Below, one piece after another: positions 16,701-23,160 of a stretch of 36,752 nucleotides of DNA (positions are counted from its first letter, which is position 1; the number at the start of each line of letters is the position of its first letter). The notes under the pieces were generated by a model. It worked only from the letters and a program-made list of their open reading frames with translations. It was not told the DNA's origin and did no database searches. This DNA is from JAPUIN01 sp041580375 (GTDB lineage: Bacteria; Acidobacteriota; Polarisedimenticolia; Gp22-AA2). The DNA lies in the NCBI GenBank assembly GCA_041580375.1, contig JBFGDZ010000012.1:1-36752 (forward strand). Reading direction: 5' to 3'. Both the position numbers and the translations under genes were made by a program.

Positions 16701-16719
16701 CGCGCGCGTCGCGCGCGCG
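16701..16719. repeat. Alternating CG tract at the topoisomerase VI start site
   Basis: (CG)4, one T, then (CG)5. Alternating CG is the classic sequence able to flip to Z-DNA under negative supercoiling. It falls at the predicted first transcribed bases of the topoisomerase operon. Confidence 0.75.
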
Positions 16720-16725
16720 GCGGCG

Positions 16726-16734
16726 ATTCTAGCA
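16726..16734 (-). promoter_or_regulatory. Extended -10 of the topoisomerase VI operon
   Basis: TGC-TAGAAT on the minus strand. Transcription would begin near 16719, at the edge of an alternating CG tract, leaving an ~84-nt leader before the TTG start of top6B. Confidence 0.55.
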
Positions 16735-16754
16735 TCCCGGAAGCCGGCCGACGC

Positions 16755-17474
16755 TCACCAGGGAGCCGGCCGGCCCGCGTAGTCGAAGAAACCGCCGCTC
16801 TCCCGCGGACCGACGGAGTCGATCGTCCTGATCAGGCCGGTGATCGACTCCTCCACCGACAGGCGGCCGCTCGGGCCCCCCATGTCGGTCCGGACCCACC
16901 CGGGGTGCAGCGCGATCGACACGATGCCGGCGCCCTTCAGCTCGTGGGCGAGGTTCCTGGAGACCATGTTGAGGGCCGCCTTGCTCATGCGGTAGCCGTA
17001 CGACCCGCCGCTGCCGTTGTCGGCGATCGATCCCATGAGCGAGGTGATGTGCGCGACGCGCGGCGAGCGCCCCTTCTTCAGGAGGGGCAGGAAGGCCCGC
17101 GTGACGCGCAGCGGGCCGAGCGTGTTGACCTCGAGCACGCGGCGGATCTCGTCCACGTCGAGTTCGTCGAGATCGTCGTCGCGCTGGCCGTAGATGCCGG
17201 CGTTGTTGATCAGGACGTCGACCCGATCCCACGACTTCTGAATCGCCCGGCGCGCCGCGTCGACGGAGGCGTCGTCCGCGACGTCGCACTTCTGGATGGA
17301 GAGGGCCTTCGGGTGATCGCGCCCGAGGCCGGCGAGCGCCTTCGCCGCCCCCGGGTCGCGCGTGAGCGCGAAGACGTGCGCCCCCTTCGCGAGCCACTGG
17401 CGGGTGAACTCGAGCCCGAGGCCCCGGGTGGTTCCGGTGATCAGAATGTGGCGTGGTTCGGTATCACGGCTCAT
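16755..17474 (-). CDS. Short-chain dehydrogenase/reductase (SDR)
   Basis: A 239-residue classical SDR with the NAD(P)-binding TGTTRGLG (residues 14-21), CDVAD, NNAG, catalytic Ser in ITSLMGS, and YGYRMSK holding the Tyr-x-x-x-Lys pair. The closing HPGWVRTDMGG is common in the csgA/sniffer-like subgroup. The substrate is unknown. AGGAGGG precedes the ATG. A TTGACA-N17-TAATTC promoter candidate lies upstream in the divergent gap with the DUF1028 gene. It appears to be transcribed separately from the topoisomerase genes, which have their own -10. Confidence 0.92.
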   Translation of the reverse strand: MSRDTEPRHILITGTTRGLGLEFTRQWLAKGAHVFALTRDPGAAKALAGLGRDHPKALSIQKCDVADDASVDAARRAIQKSWDRVDVLINNAGIYGQRDDDLDELDVDEIRRVLEVNTLGPLRVTRAFLPLLKKGRSPRVAHITSLMGSIADNGSGGSYGYRMSKAALNMVSRNLAHELKGAGIVSIALHPGWVRTDMGGPSGRLSVEESITGLIRTIDSVGPRESGGFFDYAGRPAPW

Positions 17475-17509
17475 GGGGAATCCCTCCTGCGGTAGGATCG
17501 CGGATCCCT

Positions 17510-17538
17510 GAATTACCGGCTCATCGACCGCGTGTCAA
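17510..17538 (-). promoter_or_regulatory. Candidate promoter of the SDR gene
   Basis: On the minus strand a perfect TTGACA (17533-17538) is followed after 17 bp by TAATTC (17510-17515), a weak -10. It is in the divergent gap with the DUF1028 gene. Confidence 0.45.
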
Positions 17539-17597
17539 CCGTTTTCACGTCCCGGTCCGGCCCGGCGGCCGGAGAGGCCGGGCGACCGGAGGTGATC

Positions 17598-18629
17598 ATG
17601 ATCCCCCGCCACCCCCCCATCCTCCCGCGACGCACCGCGGCCGCGGCGATCCTGATCGCGGCCGTCCTGACGGCGGTCCCCGCGCGGGGCGCGGAGCCTT
17701 CGGGCCTGCGTCCCGTCCACACCTACTCGATCGTGGCGCGGGATCCGGAGACGGGACAGTTGGGCGTCGCCGTCCAGTCGCACTGGTTCTCCGTCGGTTC
17801 GATCGTCACCTGGGCGGAGGCCGGCGTGGGGGCGGTGGCGACTCAGTCGTTCGTCAAGGTGGATTACGGGCCCGAGGGACTCGCCCTCATGAAGGAGGGA
17901 AGGTCGGCGCCCGACGCCCTGGCCCGGCTGGTGAAGGCGGACGAGGCGCGCGACGTGCGGCAGGTGGCGATGATCGACGCGCGCGGCCGCGTCGCCGCCC
18001 ACACCGGACGCAGGTGCATCCAGGCCGCGGGACACCGCGTCGGGACGAACTACTCGGTGCAGGCCAACCTGATGCTCGACGCGGGCGTCTGGCCCGCCAT
18101 GGCGAGCGCGTTCGAGTCGGCCCGCGGGGATCTCGCCGAGCGGATGCTCCAGAGCCTGGAGGCGGCGGAGGAGATGGGCGGGGACATCCGCGGCAAGCAG
18201 TCGGCGGCGATCCTGATCGTCAACGGGACGTCGACGGGCAAACCCTGGAACGACCGCGTCCTGGAGCTGCGGATCGAGGATCACCCGGAGCCGATCCGAG
18301 AGCTGCGCCGGCTGCTGCAGATGTGGCGAGCCTACGAGGAGATGAACGCGGGGGATCACGCCGTGGAGAAGAACGACATCGCCGCGGCCGTGCGCCACTA
18401 CTCGGCCGCCGAGGCGATGATCCCGTCGATGAACGAGTTCGTCTTCTGGCACGCCGCGACGCTCGCCCAGCAGGGGAGGGTGGAGGAGTCGCTGCCTCTG
18501 TTCGGGCGGGCGTTCCGCCTCGAGCCGGCCTGGCTCCTGCTGGTGCCTCGCCTGCCGGCCTCCGGACTCCTGCCGGACGACGACGCGATCATCCGGAGGA
18601 TCCTCTCGGTCGGACCGGCGGCGCGCTGA
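17598..18629 (+). CDS. Secreted DUF1028 protein with C-terminal TPR-like tail
   Basis: A 343-residue protein; ATG at 17598 is chosen because GGAGG sits 5 nt upstream, although the frame is open earlier. It has a signal peptide (ending VPARGAEP) and a DUF1028 domain, recognised by HTYSIVARDPETGQLGVAVQ, then GVGAVATQSFV and ARGRVAAHTG. DUF1028 is structurally related to Ntn-type hydrolases, but activity is unproven. The last ~100 residues (VEKNDIAAAVRHYSAAEAMI, then LAQQGRVEESLPLFGRAFRL) look like tetratricopeptide-type helices. Exported, probably periplasmic. Confidence 0.87.
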   Translation: MIPRHPPILPRRTAAAAILIAAVLTAVPARGAEPSGLRPVHTYSIVARDPETGQLGVAVQSHWFSVGSIVTWAEAGVGAVATQSFVKVDYGPEGLALMKEGRSAPDALARLVKADEARDVRQVAMIDARGRVAAHTGRRCIQAAGHRVGTNYSVQANLMLDAGVWPAMASAFESARGDLAERMLQSLEAAEEMGGDIRGKQSAAILIVNGTSTGKPWNDRVLELRIEDHPEPIRELRRLLQMWRAYEEMNAGDHAVEKNDIAAAVRHYSAAEAMIPSMNEFVFWHAATLAQQGRVEESLPLFGRAFRLEPAWLLLVPRLPASGLLPDDDAIIRRILSVGPAAR

Positions 18630-18690
18630 TCCCGGCCGCGGCGACGAGGGGATCGGTCCGCCGCGCGCGATCGGCCGGGGCGCGGGCTTC

Positions 18691-18699
18691 TGCTATAGT
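18691..18699 (+). promoter_or_regulatory. Extended -10 of the adenine methylase gene, 8 nt from ATG
   Basis: TGC-TATAGT (18691-18699) ends 8 nt before the ATG. No -35 and no Shine-Dalgarno, so a leaderless mRNA is likely. Confidence 0.6.
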
Positions 18700-18707
18700 C
18701 CCCGGCG

Positions 18708-19562
18708 ATGACCCTCGCCCCGGCACCGGGCTCCGCGCGCCGCGGGGCGTCGCGGCGGGCATCCGCCGACCGTCCCGAGGAAACCGATCGCCTCCCGCCG
18801 CCGCTGAAGTGGGCCGGCGGGAAGCGCTGGCTCGTCCCCCACCTGCGGCCGCTGTGGGAGCGTCACCGCGGCCGCCGTCTCGTGGAGCCCCTGTGCGGCG
18901 GGCTGGCCGTGCCGCTCGGGCTGCGCCCGGAGTCGGCGCTTCTGAACGACATCAACCCCCACCCGATCAATCTGTACCGCTGGATGAAGCGCGGCCTGCG
19001 CATCTCGCTCGAGATGGAGAACGATCGCTCCCTCTACCTTGCCCATCGGGACCGCTTCAACGATCTGATCGCGCGCGGCCGCGCCGCCGGCCGCGAGGCG
19101 GCCGCCCTGTTCTATTACCTGAACCGGACCGGATACAACGGTCTGTGCCGCTTCAACCGGCGCGGGGCGTTCAACGTCCCGTTCGGCCGCTACGGCGCCA
19201 TCCGCTACCGCACCGACTTCGCGGAGTACCGGAAGGCGTTTGCCGGGTGGGAGTTCACCTGCCGACCGTTCGAGGCGTTGCCGCTCCGGCCGGACGACTT
19301 CATCTACGCCGATCCCCCGTACGACGTCGAGTTCACCCAGTACTCGCGACAGGGGTTCGGCTGGGACGACCAGGTCCGACTGGCGCGCTGGCTCGCGGAT
19401 CACCCCGGGCCGGTCGCGCTGTCGAACCAGGCGACAGGACGGATCGTCGCCCTGTACCGGGGGCTCGGCTTCCGGCTCCGCTTCCTGCGGGCGCCCCGGA
19501 TGATCAGCTGCAACGGCGACCGCACGCCGGCCCGCGAAGTCCTCGCCACGCGCTCCCTGTGA
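18708..19562 (+). CDS. Adenine-specific DNA methyltransferase, D12 class (Dam-like), orphan
   Basis: A 284-residue N6-adenine methyltransferase. Motifs in order are PPLKWAGGKRWL (about residues 31-42), VEPLCGGLAVPL (SAM-binding, atypical for the usual FxGxGS form), NRTGYNGLCRFNRRG, and the catalytic DPPYD. The closing ALSNQ and ISCNGDR patterns fit the COG0338 family, which often methylates GATC. No restriction enzyme or partner lies nearby, so it is an orphan. The first ~30 residues are basic and probably disordered. A TGC-TATAGT extended -10 ends 8 nt before the ATG with no Shine-Dalgarno, suggesting a leaderless message. Confidence 0.9.
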   Translation: MTLAPAPGSARRGASRRASADRPEETDRLPPPLKWAGGKRWLVPHLRPLWERHRGRRLVEPLCGGLAVPLGLRPESALLNDINPHPINLYRWMKRGLRISLEMENDRSLYLAHRDRFNDLIARGRAAGREAAALFYYLNRTGYNGLCRFNRRGAFNVPFGRYGAIRYRTDFAEYRKAFAGWEFTCRPFEALPLRPDDFIYADPPYDVEFTQYSRQGFGWDDQVRLARWLADHPGPVALSNQATGRIVALYRGLGFRLRFLRAPRMISCNGDRTPAREVLATRSL

Positions 19563-19563
19563 C

Positions 19564-19581
19564 GGCGGGCGGCCGCCCGCC
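19564..19581. repeat. Perfect 18-bp GC palindrome after the methylase gene
   Basis: GGCGGGCGGCCGCCCGCC reads the same on both strands and starts two bases after the methylase stop. As RNA it would form a strong hairpin; there is no T tract. It separates the methylase from the CoA-transferase promoter and may act as terminator or mRNA-stabilising stem. Confidence 0.6.
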
Positions 19582-19596
19582 GGCCGCCCGGCTCTG

Positions 19597-19605
19597 TGCT
19601 ATGAT
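19597..19605 (+). promoter_or_regulatory. Extended -10 of the CoA-transferase/aminotransferase operon
   Basis: TGC-TATGAT matches the extended -10 form; no convincing -35. The predicted start lies about 80 nt before the GTG of subunit A. Confidence 0.55.
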
Positions 19606-19692
19606 TCGATTTTCCATGACTGGACGCGGGTTACGGCGCGATCGGCGCCACGGTGGCGGCGTGCCGCGGGCCCGGGTCCGGAGGCCGGTTCC

Positions 19693-20598
19693 GTGTCGAA
19701 GCTGATGACGATGAAGGAGGCGATCGGCCGCTTCGTCCGGGACGGCGACCTCGTCGTCATGGAGGGGTTCACCCACCTCATCCCGTTCGCCGCCGGGCAC
19801 GAGATCATCCGGCAGCGGCGCCGCGACCTCACCATCGCCCGGCTCACCCCGGACCTGATCTACGACCAGATGATCGCCGCCGGGTGCGCCCGCAAGATGA
19901 TCTTCTCCTGGGCGGGAAATCCCGGCGTCGGACCGCTGCACGCCTTCCGGCGCGCGGTCGAGAAGGGCCGCCCGCGGCCGCTGGAGATCGAGGAGTACAC
20001 GCACTTCGGCATGGTGCTGCGCTTCATGGCCGGCGCCTCGAACCTGCCGTTTTTTCCGACGCGCAACTATCCGGGCACCGACCTCACCGGGGTGAACCCC
20101 GACATCCGAAGGGTGCGATCGCCCTACTCCGACGAGGAGCTGTGGTGCGTTCCGGCCCTCAACCCCGACGTCACCATCGTCCACGCGCAGCGCGCCGACG
20201 CCGAGGGGAACACGCAGATCTGGGGCCTCTACGGCGTCCAGAAGGAGGCGGCGTTCGCCAGCAAGCGCGTGATCGTGACGGTCGAGGAGATCGTCGACGC
20301 GGCCGTGATCCGCTCCGATCCCAACCGGACGCTCATCCCGGGGACGATCGTCAGCGCCGTCGTGCGCGAGCCGTTCGGTGCGCACCCGTCGTTCGTGCAG
20401 GGCGGCTACGACCGCGACAACGATTTCTACGTCGAGTGGGACGCCATCTCGCGCGACGAGGAGTCGTTCGCGAAGTATCTCGACGAATGGGTGTACGGCC
20501 TGCCCGACCGGGCCGCCTACATCGAGAAGATGGGCGCGCGGTACGGGGAGCTGAAGGCCGACGAGCAGATGTGCGCCCCGGTCAACTACGGATTCTGA
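19693..20598 (+). CDS. CoA-transferase subunit A (GctA/IpdA-like, family I)
   Basis: A 301-residue subunit of a family I CoA-transferase. The N-terminus MKEAIGRFVRDGDLVVMEGF and the later DVTIVHAQRADAEGNTQIWG are typical of glutaconate CoA-transferase subunit A relatives. The GTG at 19693 is supported by GGAGG 8 nt upstream. The enzyme would move CoA between carboxylic acids together with subunit B, 28 nt downstream, which supplies the active-site Glu. Substrate unknown: members act on glutaconate, 3-oxoacids or steroid ring-cleavage products. A TGC-TATGAT promoter lies about 90 nt upstream. Confidence 0.88.
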   Translation: MSKLMTMKEAIGRFVRDGDLVVMEGFTHLIPFAAGHEIIRQRRRDLTIARLTPDLIYDQMIAAGCARKMIFSWAGNPGVGPLHAFRRAVEKGRPRPLEIEEYTHFGMVLRFMAGASNLPFFPTRNYPGTDLTGVNPDIRRVRSPYSDEELWCVPALNPDVTIVHAQRADAEGNTQIWGLYGVQKEAAFASKRVIVTVEEIVDAAVIRSDPNRTLIPGTIVSAVVREPFGAHPSFVQGGYDRDNDFYVEWDAISRDEESFAKYLDEWVYGLPDRAAYIEKMGARYGELKADEQMCAPVNYGF

Positions 20599-20626
20599 CG
20601 CGCTGCGGGGAGCCTCGAAGGACGCC

Positions 20627-21400
20627 ATGGCGGACTACACGACCCAGGAGCTGATGTGCTCGCGGGCGGCGAAGGAGCTGAAGAACGAGGACGTCGTCTT
20701 CGTCGGCATCGGCGTCCCGTCGCTGGCCGTCAACCTGGCCTACCGGACGCACGCGCCCGGCCTCTGCATGATCTACGAATCGGGCGCCGTCGGCTGCGTG
20801 CCGACGCGGCTGCCGATCTCGATCGGCGACCCGTGCCTGGTCACCGGATCGCTCGCGGTCGTGCCGATGCTGGACGTCTTCAATCTCTACCTGCAGCGCG
20901 GCCTGATCGACGTCGGGTTCCTCGGCGGCGCCCAGGTCGATCGCTTCGGCAACATCAACTCGACCGTGATCGGCGACTACCGCAAGCCGAAGGTCCGGCT
21001 GCCCGGAAGCGGGGGCGCGTGCGAGATCGCGGCGCTCGCGAAGAAGGTCGTCATCGTCATCGGCAACAGCAAGCGGAACTTCCCCGAGCGGGTCGACTTC
21101 GTCACCAGCCCCGGCTACCTCAGGGGCGGCCGCGAGCGCGAGGCGCTGGGGCTTCGGGGCGGGCCGGTCCTGACGATCACCGACATGGGCGTCTATCGCT
21201 TCGACGAGGAGACGCGCGAGATGGTGCTGATCTCGATCCATCCCGGCATCACCGAGGCGAAGGTGAGGGAGAACGTCGGCTGGGATCTCAAGGTCGCGAA
21301 GGATCTGCAGGAGACCCCCCCGCCCTCGCCGGAGGAGATCCGCATCATCCGCGAGGAGCTCGACCCGCAGGGCATCTTCCTCAAATCGAAGGCGGGCTGA
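20627..21400 (+). CDS. CoA-transferase subunit B (GctB/IpdB-like, family I)
   Basis: A 257-residue catalytic subunit. The active-site Glu is visible as Glu51 in YESGAVG, the family position that forms the CoA thioester. Other matches are FVGIGVPSLAVNLA, GFLGGAQVDRFGNINSTVI and the later VTSPGYLRGG. Together with the upstream subunit it forms the alpha2beta2-type enzyme. It runs almost directly into the aminotransferase gene (1-nt gap), which suggests that an amino acid is first deaminated and its acid product is then activated with CoA. That pathway order is inference. Confidence 0.88.
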   Translation: MADYTTQELMCSRAAKELKNEDVVFVGIGVPSLAVNLAYRTHAPGLCMIYESGAVGCVPTRLPISIGDPCLVTGSLAVVPMLDVFNLYLQRGLIDVGFLGGAQVDRFGNINSTVIGDYRKPKVRLPGSGGACEIAALAKKVVIVIGNSKRNFPERVDFVTSPGYLRGGREREALGLRGGPVLTITDMGVYRFDEETREMVLISIHPGITEAKVRENVGWDLKVAKDLQETPPPSPEEIRIIREELDPQGIFLKSKAG

Positions 21401-21401
21401 C

Positions 21402-23111
21402 GTGAAGCGATCCGCGCCACGCCGGCCGCGCGCGAAGGGGCGAGTCCGCCGGACGGGCGGCCGCGGATCCACGCGCCCGGGCGCCGGCGGCCGCGGCGGC
21501 GGGAGACGGGGCGGAGGCGCGGCCCGCGGCGGCGGTCCCGCTCCCGAGGATCTCGTCGACGACGTGCTCGAGGAGGCGGAGCAGATCGGGCTGCTCCTGG
21601 ACGACGCCGAGGAGGACGAGGAGGACCCGGAGCCCCACGAGGAGGACGAGTATTTCCTCCGCGCGCCCGACCAGGGGCCGCCCCGCCCCCGCATGCGCCC
21701 GGCTCGCTCGATCACCGCGGCCCCGAAGCGGGAGGCCGGCGGGGCCGGGGCGCCCGCGCCGGACCCCGCGATCGGCCGCCACTTCTTCCCGCGTAACTTC
21801 ACGGTCCGGTATCCCGTCGCCGTCCGCGCGAGCGGCGTCTTCATCCACGACAGCGCGGGCAAGTCGTACCTGGACGGATCCGGCGGCGCCGTCGTCTCGT
21901 CGATCGGCCACGGCGTGAAGGAGATCGCCGAGGTCATGACCCGGCAGGCGAAGCGCCTCGCGTTCGCCCACTCGTCGCAGTTCGCGACGCGCGAGGCGAT
22001 CGGTCTGGCCGACCGCATCGCCGCGCTCTGCCCCGGCGACATGAAGGATTCGGGCCGCGTCTACCTCGTCTCGGGAGGGAGCGAGGCGGTCGAGACGGCC
22101 GTGAAGATCGCCCGCCAGTACCAGATCGACGCGGGCCGGCCCGGCCGGACGAAGGTGATCGCGCGCTGGCAGTCGTACCACGGGAGCACGCTCGGCACGC
22201 TGGCGCTCACGGGGAACGTGGCGCGGCGCGCCTTCTACCAGCCGATGTTCGCCGACATGCCGCACATCCCGCCCTGCTACTGCTACCGATGCCCGTACGA
22301 CCTGCGCTTCCCGTCGTGCAAGACGGCCTGCGTCGAGGACCTGGAGGCGGCCATCCTGCAGAACGGGCCCGAAACGGTGGCCGCGTTCATCGCCGAGCCG
22401 ATCGTCGGGGCGACGCTCGGCGCGGTGCCCGCGGTGGACGGCTACTGGCGGCGCGCGCGGGAGATCTGCACGAAGCACGGCGTGCTTTTGATCGCCGACG
22501 AGGTCATGACCGGGATCGGGCGCACGGGGAAGAACTTCGGCGTCGATCACCACCGCGTCGTCCCGGATCTGATCGTGACCGGGAAGGGGCTGTCGGCCGG
22601 CTACGCGCCGCTCGGCGCCGTCGTCGCGCGCGGGGAGGTAGCCGAGACCCTGCGCGCCGGCCACGGCTACTTCGAGCACGGCTTCACCTACAGCGCCAAC
22701 CCCCTGTCGGCCGCGATCGGGAGCGCCGTCCTGGACTACATCGAGCGCCACCGCCTCATCGCGCGGGCGGCCCGCACCGGCCGCATCCTGGAGAAGAAGC
22801 TCGCCGGCCTGGCGCGCAGGCACCGGATCGTCGGCGACGTGCGCGGCGCCGGAATGCTCTGGGGTCTGGAGATCGTGCGCGACCGGAAGAGCCGCGAGCC
22901 GTTCGACGCAGCGAAGAAGGCGTCGCGGCGCCTCTACGACTCCTGCCTCGACGAGGGGCTGATCATCTACCCGGGCAGCGGCACCCGCCAGGGGAAGGAC
23001 GGCGACCACTTCCTGATCGCGCCCCCCTTCACCATCTCGGCCTCGGAGATCGACGAGCTCGTCGCCCGCCTCGATCGGGGCCTGGGGCGCGTCGCCCGCG
23101 ATCTGCGCTGA
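21402..23111 (+). CDS. Class III PLP-dependent aminotransferase with long N-terminal extension
   Basis: A 569-residue protein. The enzyme part begins near residue 125 (HFFPRNFTVRYPVAVRASG) and shows SGGSEAVETAVKIAR, HGSTLGTLALTGN, IADEVMTGIGRTG and the PLP lysine in VTGKGLSAGYAPLGA. A Cys-rich CYCYRCPYDLRFPSC loop is present, as in some aspartate-aminotransferase-family relatives. Before this lie ~45 Arg/Gly-rich residues and then a strongly acidic block (VLEEAEQIGLLLDDAEED, then EEDEYF). The GTG start is one base after the CoA-transferase stop; the next ATG (21693) has no ribosome site. An omega-amino acid substrate is likely but unproven. Confidence 0.88.
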   Translation: MKRSAPRRPRAKGRVRRTGGRGSTRPGAGGRGGGRRGGGAARGGGPAPEDLVDDVLEEAEQIGLLLDDAEEDEEDPEPHEEDEYFLRAPDQGPPRPRMRPARSITAAPKREAGGAGAPAPDPAIGRHFFPRNFTVRYPVAVRASGVFIHDSAGKSYLDGSGGAVVSSIGHGVKEIAEVMTRQAKRLAFAHSSQFATREAIGLADRIAALCPGDMKDSGRVYLVSGGSEAVETAVKIARQYQIDAGRPGRTKVIARWQSYHGSTLGTLALTGNVARRAFYQPMFADMPHIPPCYCYRCPYDLRFPSCKTACVEDLEAAILQNGPETVAAFIAEPIVGATLGAVPAVDGYWRRAREICTKHGVLLIADEVMTGIGRTGKNFGVDHHRVVPDLIVTGKGLSAGYAPLGAVVARGEVAETLRAGHGYFEHGFTYSANPLSAAIGSAVLDYIERHRLIARAARTGRILEKKLAGLARRHRIVGDVRGAGMLWGLEIVRDRKSREPFDAAKKASRRLYDSCLDEGLIIYPGSGTRQGKDGDHFLIAPPFTISASEIDELVARLDRGLGRVARDLR

Positions 23112-23160
23112 GGAGGCGCGGCGGCACGCGCCGTCCCTCCGGCGCCCCGATCAGCGCAGA
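23102..23160. terminator. Nested inverted repeats between convergent genes
   Basis: TCTGCGCTGA (23102-23111) and TCAGCGCAGA (23151-23160) form a 10-bp outer stem that contains both stop codons. GGCGCG/CGCGCC (23115-23120/23127-23132) is an inner hairpin. Both genes end in Leu-Arg-stop, which creates part of the symmetry. Plausible bidirectional terminator. Confidence 0.4.

Noticed and set aside
18708..19562. Restriction-modification system
   Set aside because: Neighbours are a DUF1028 protein and a CoA-transferase. No nuclease or specificity gene is present, so the methylase is treated as an orphan.
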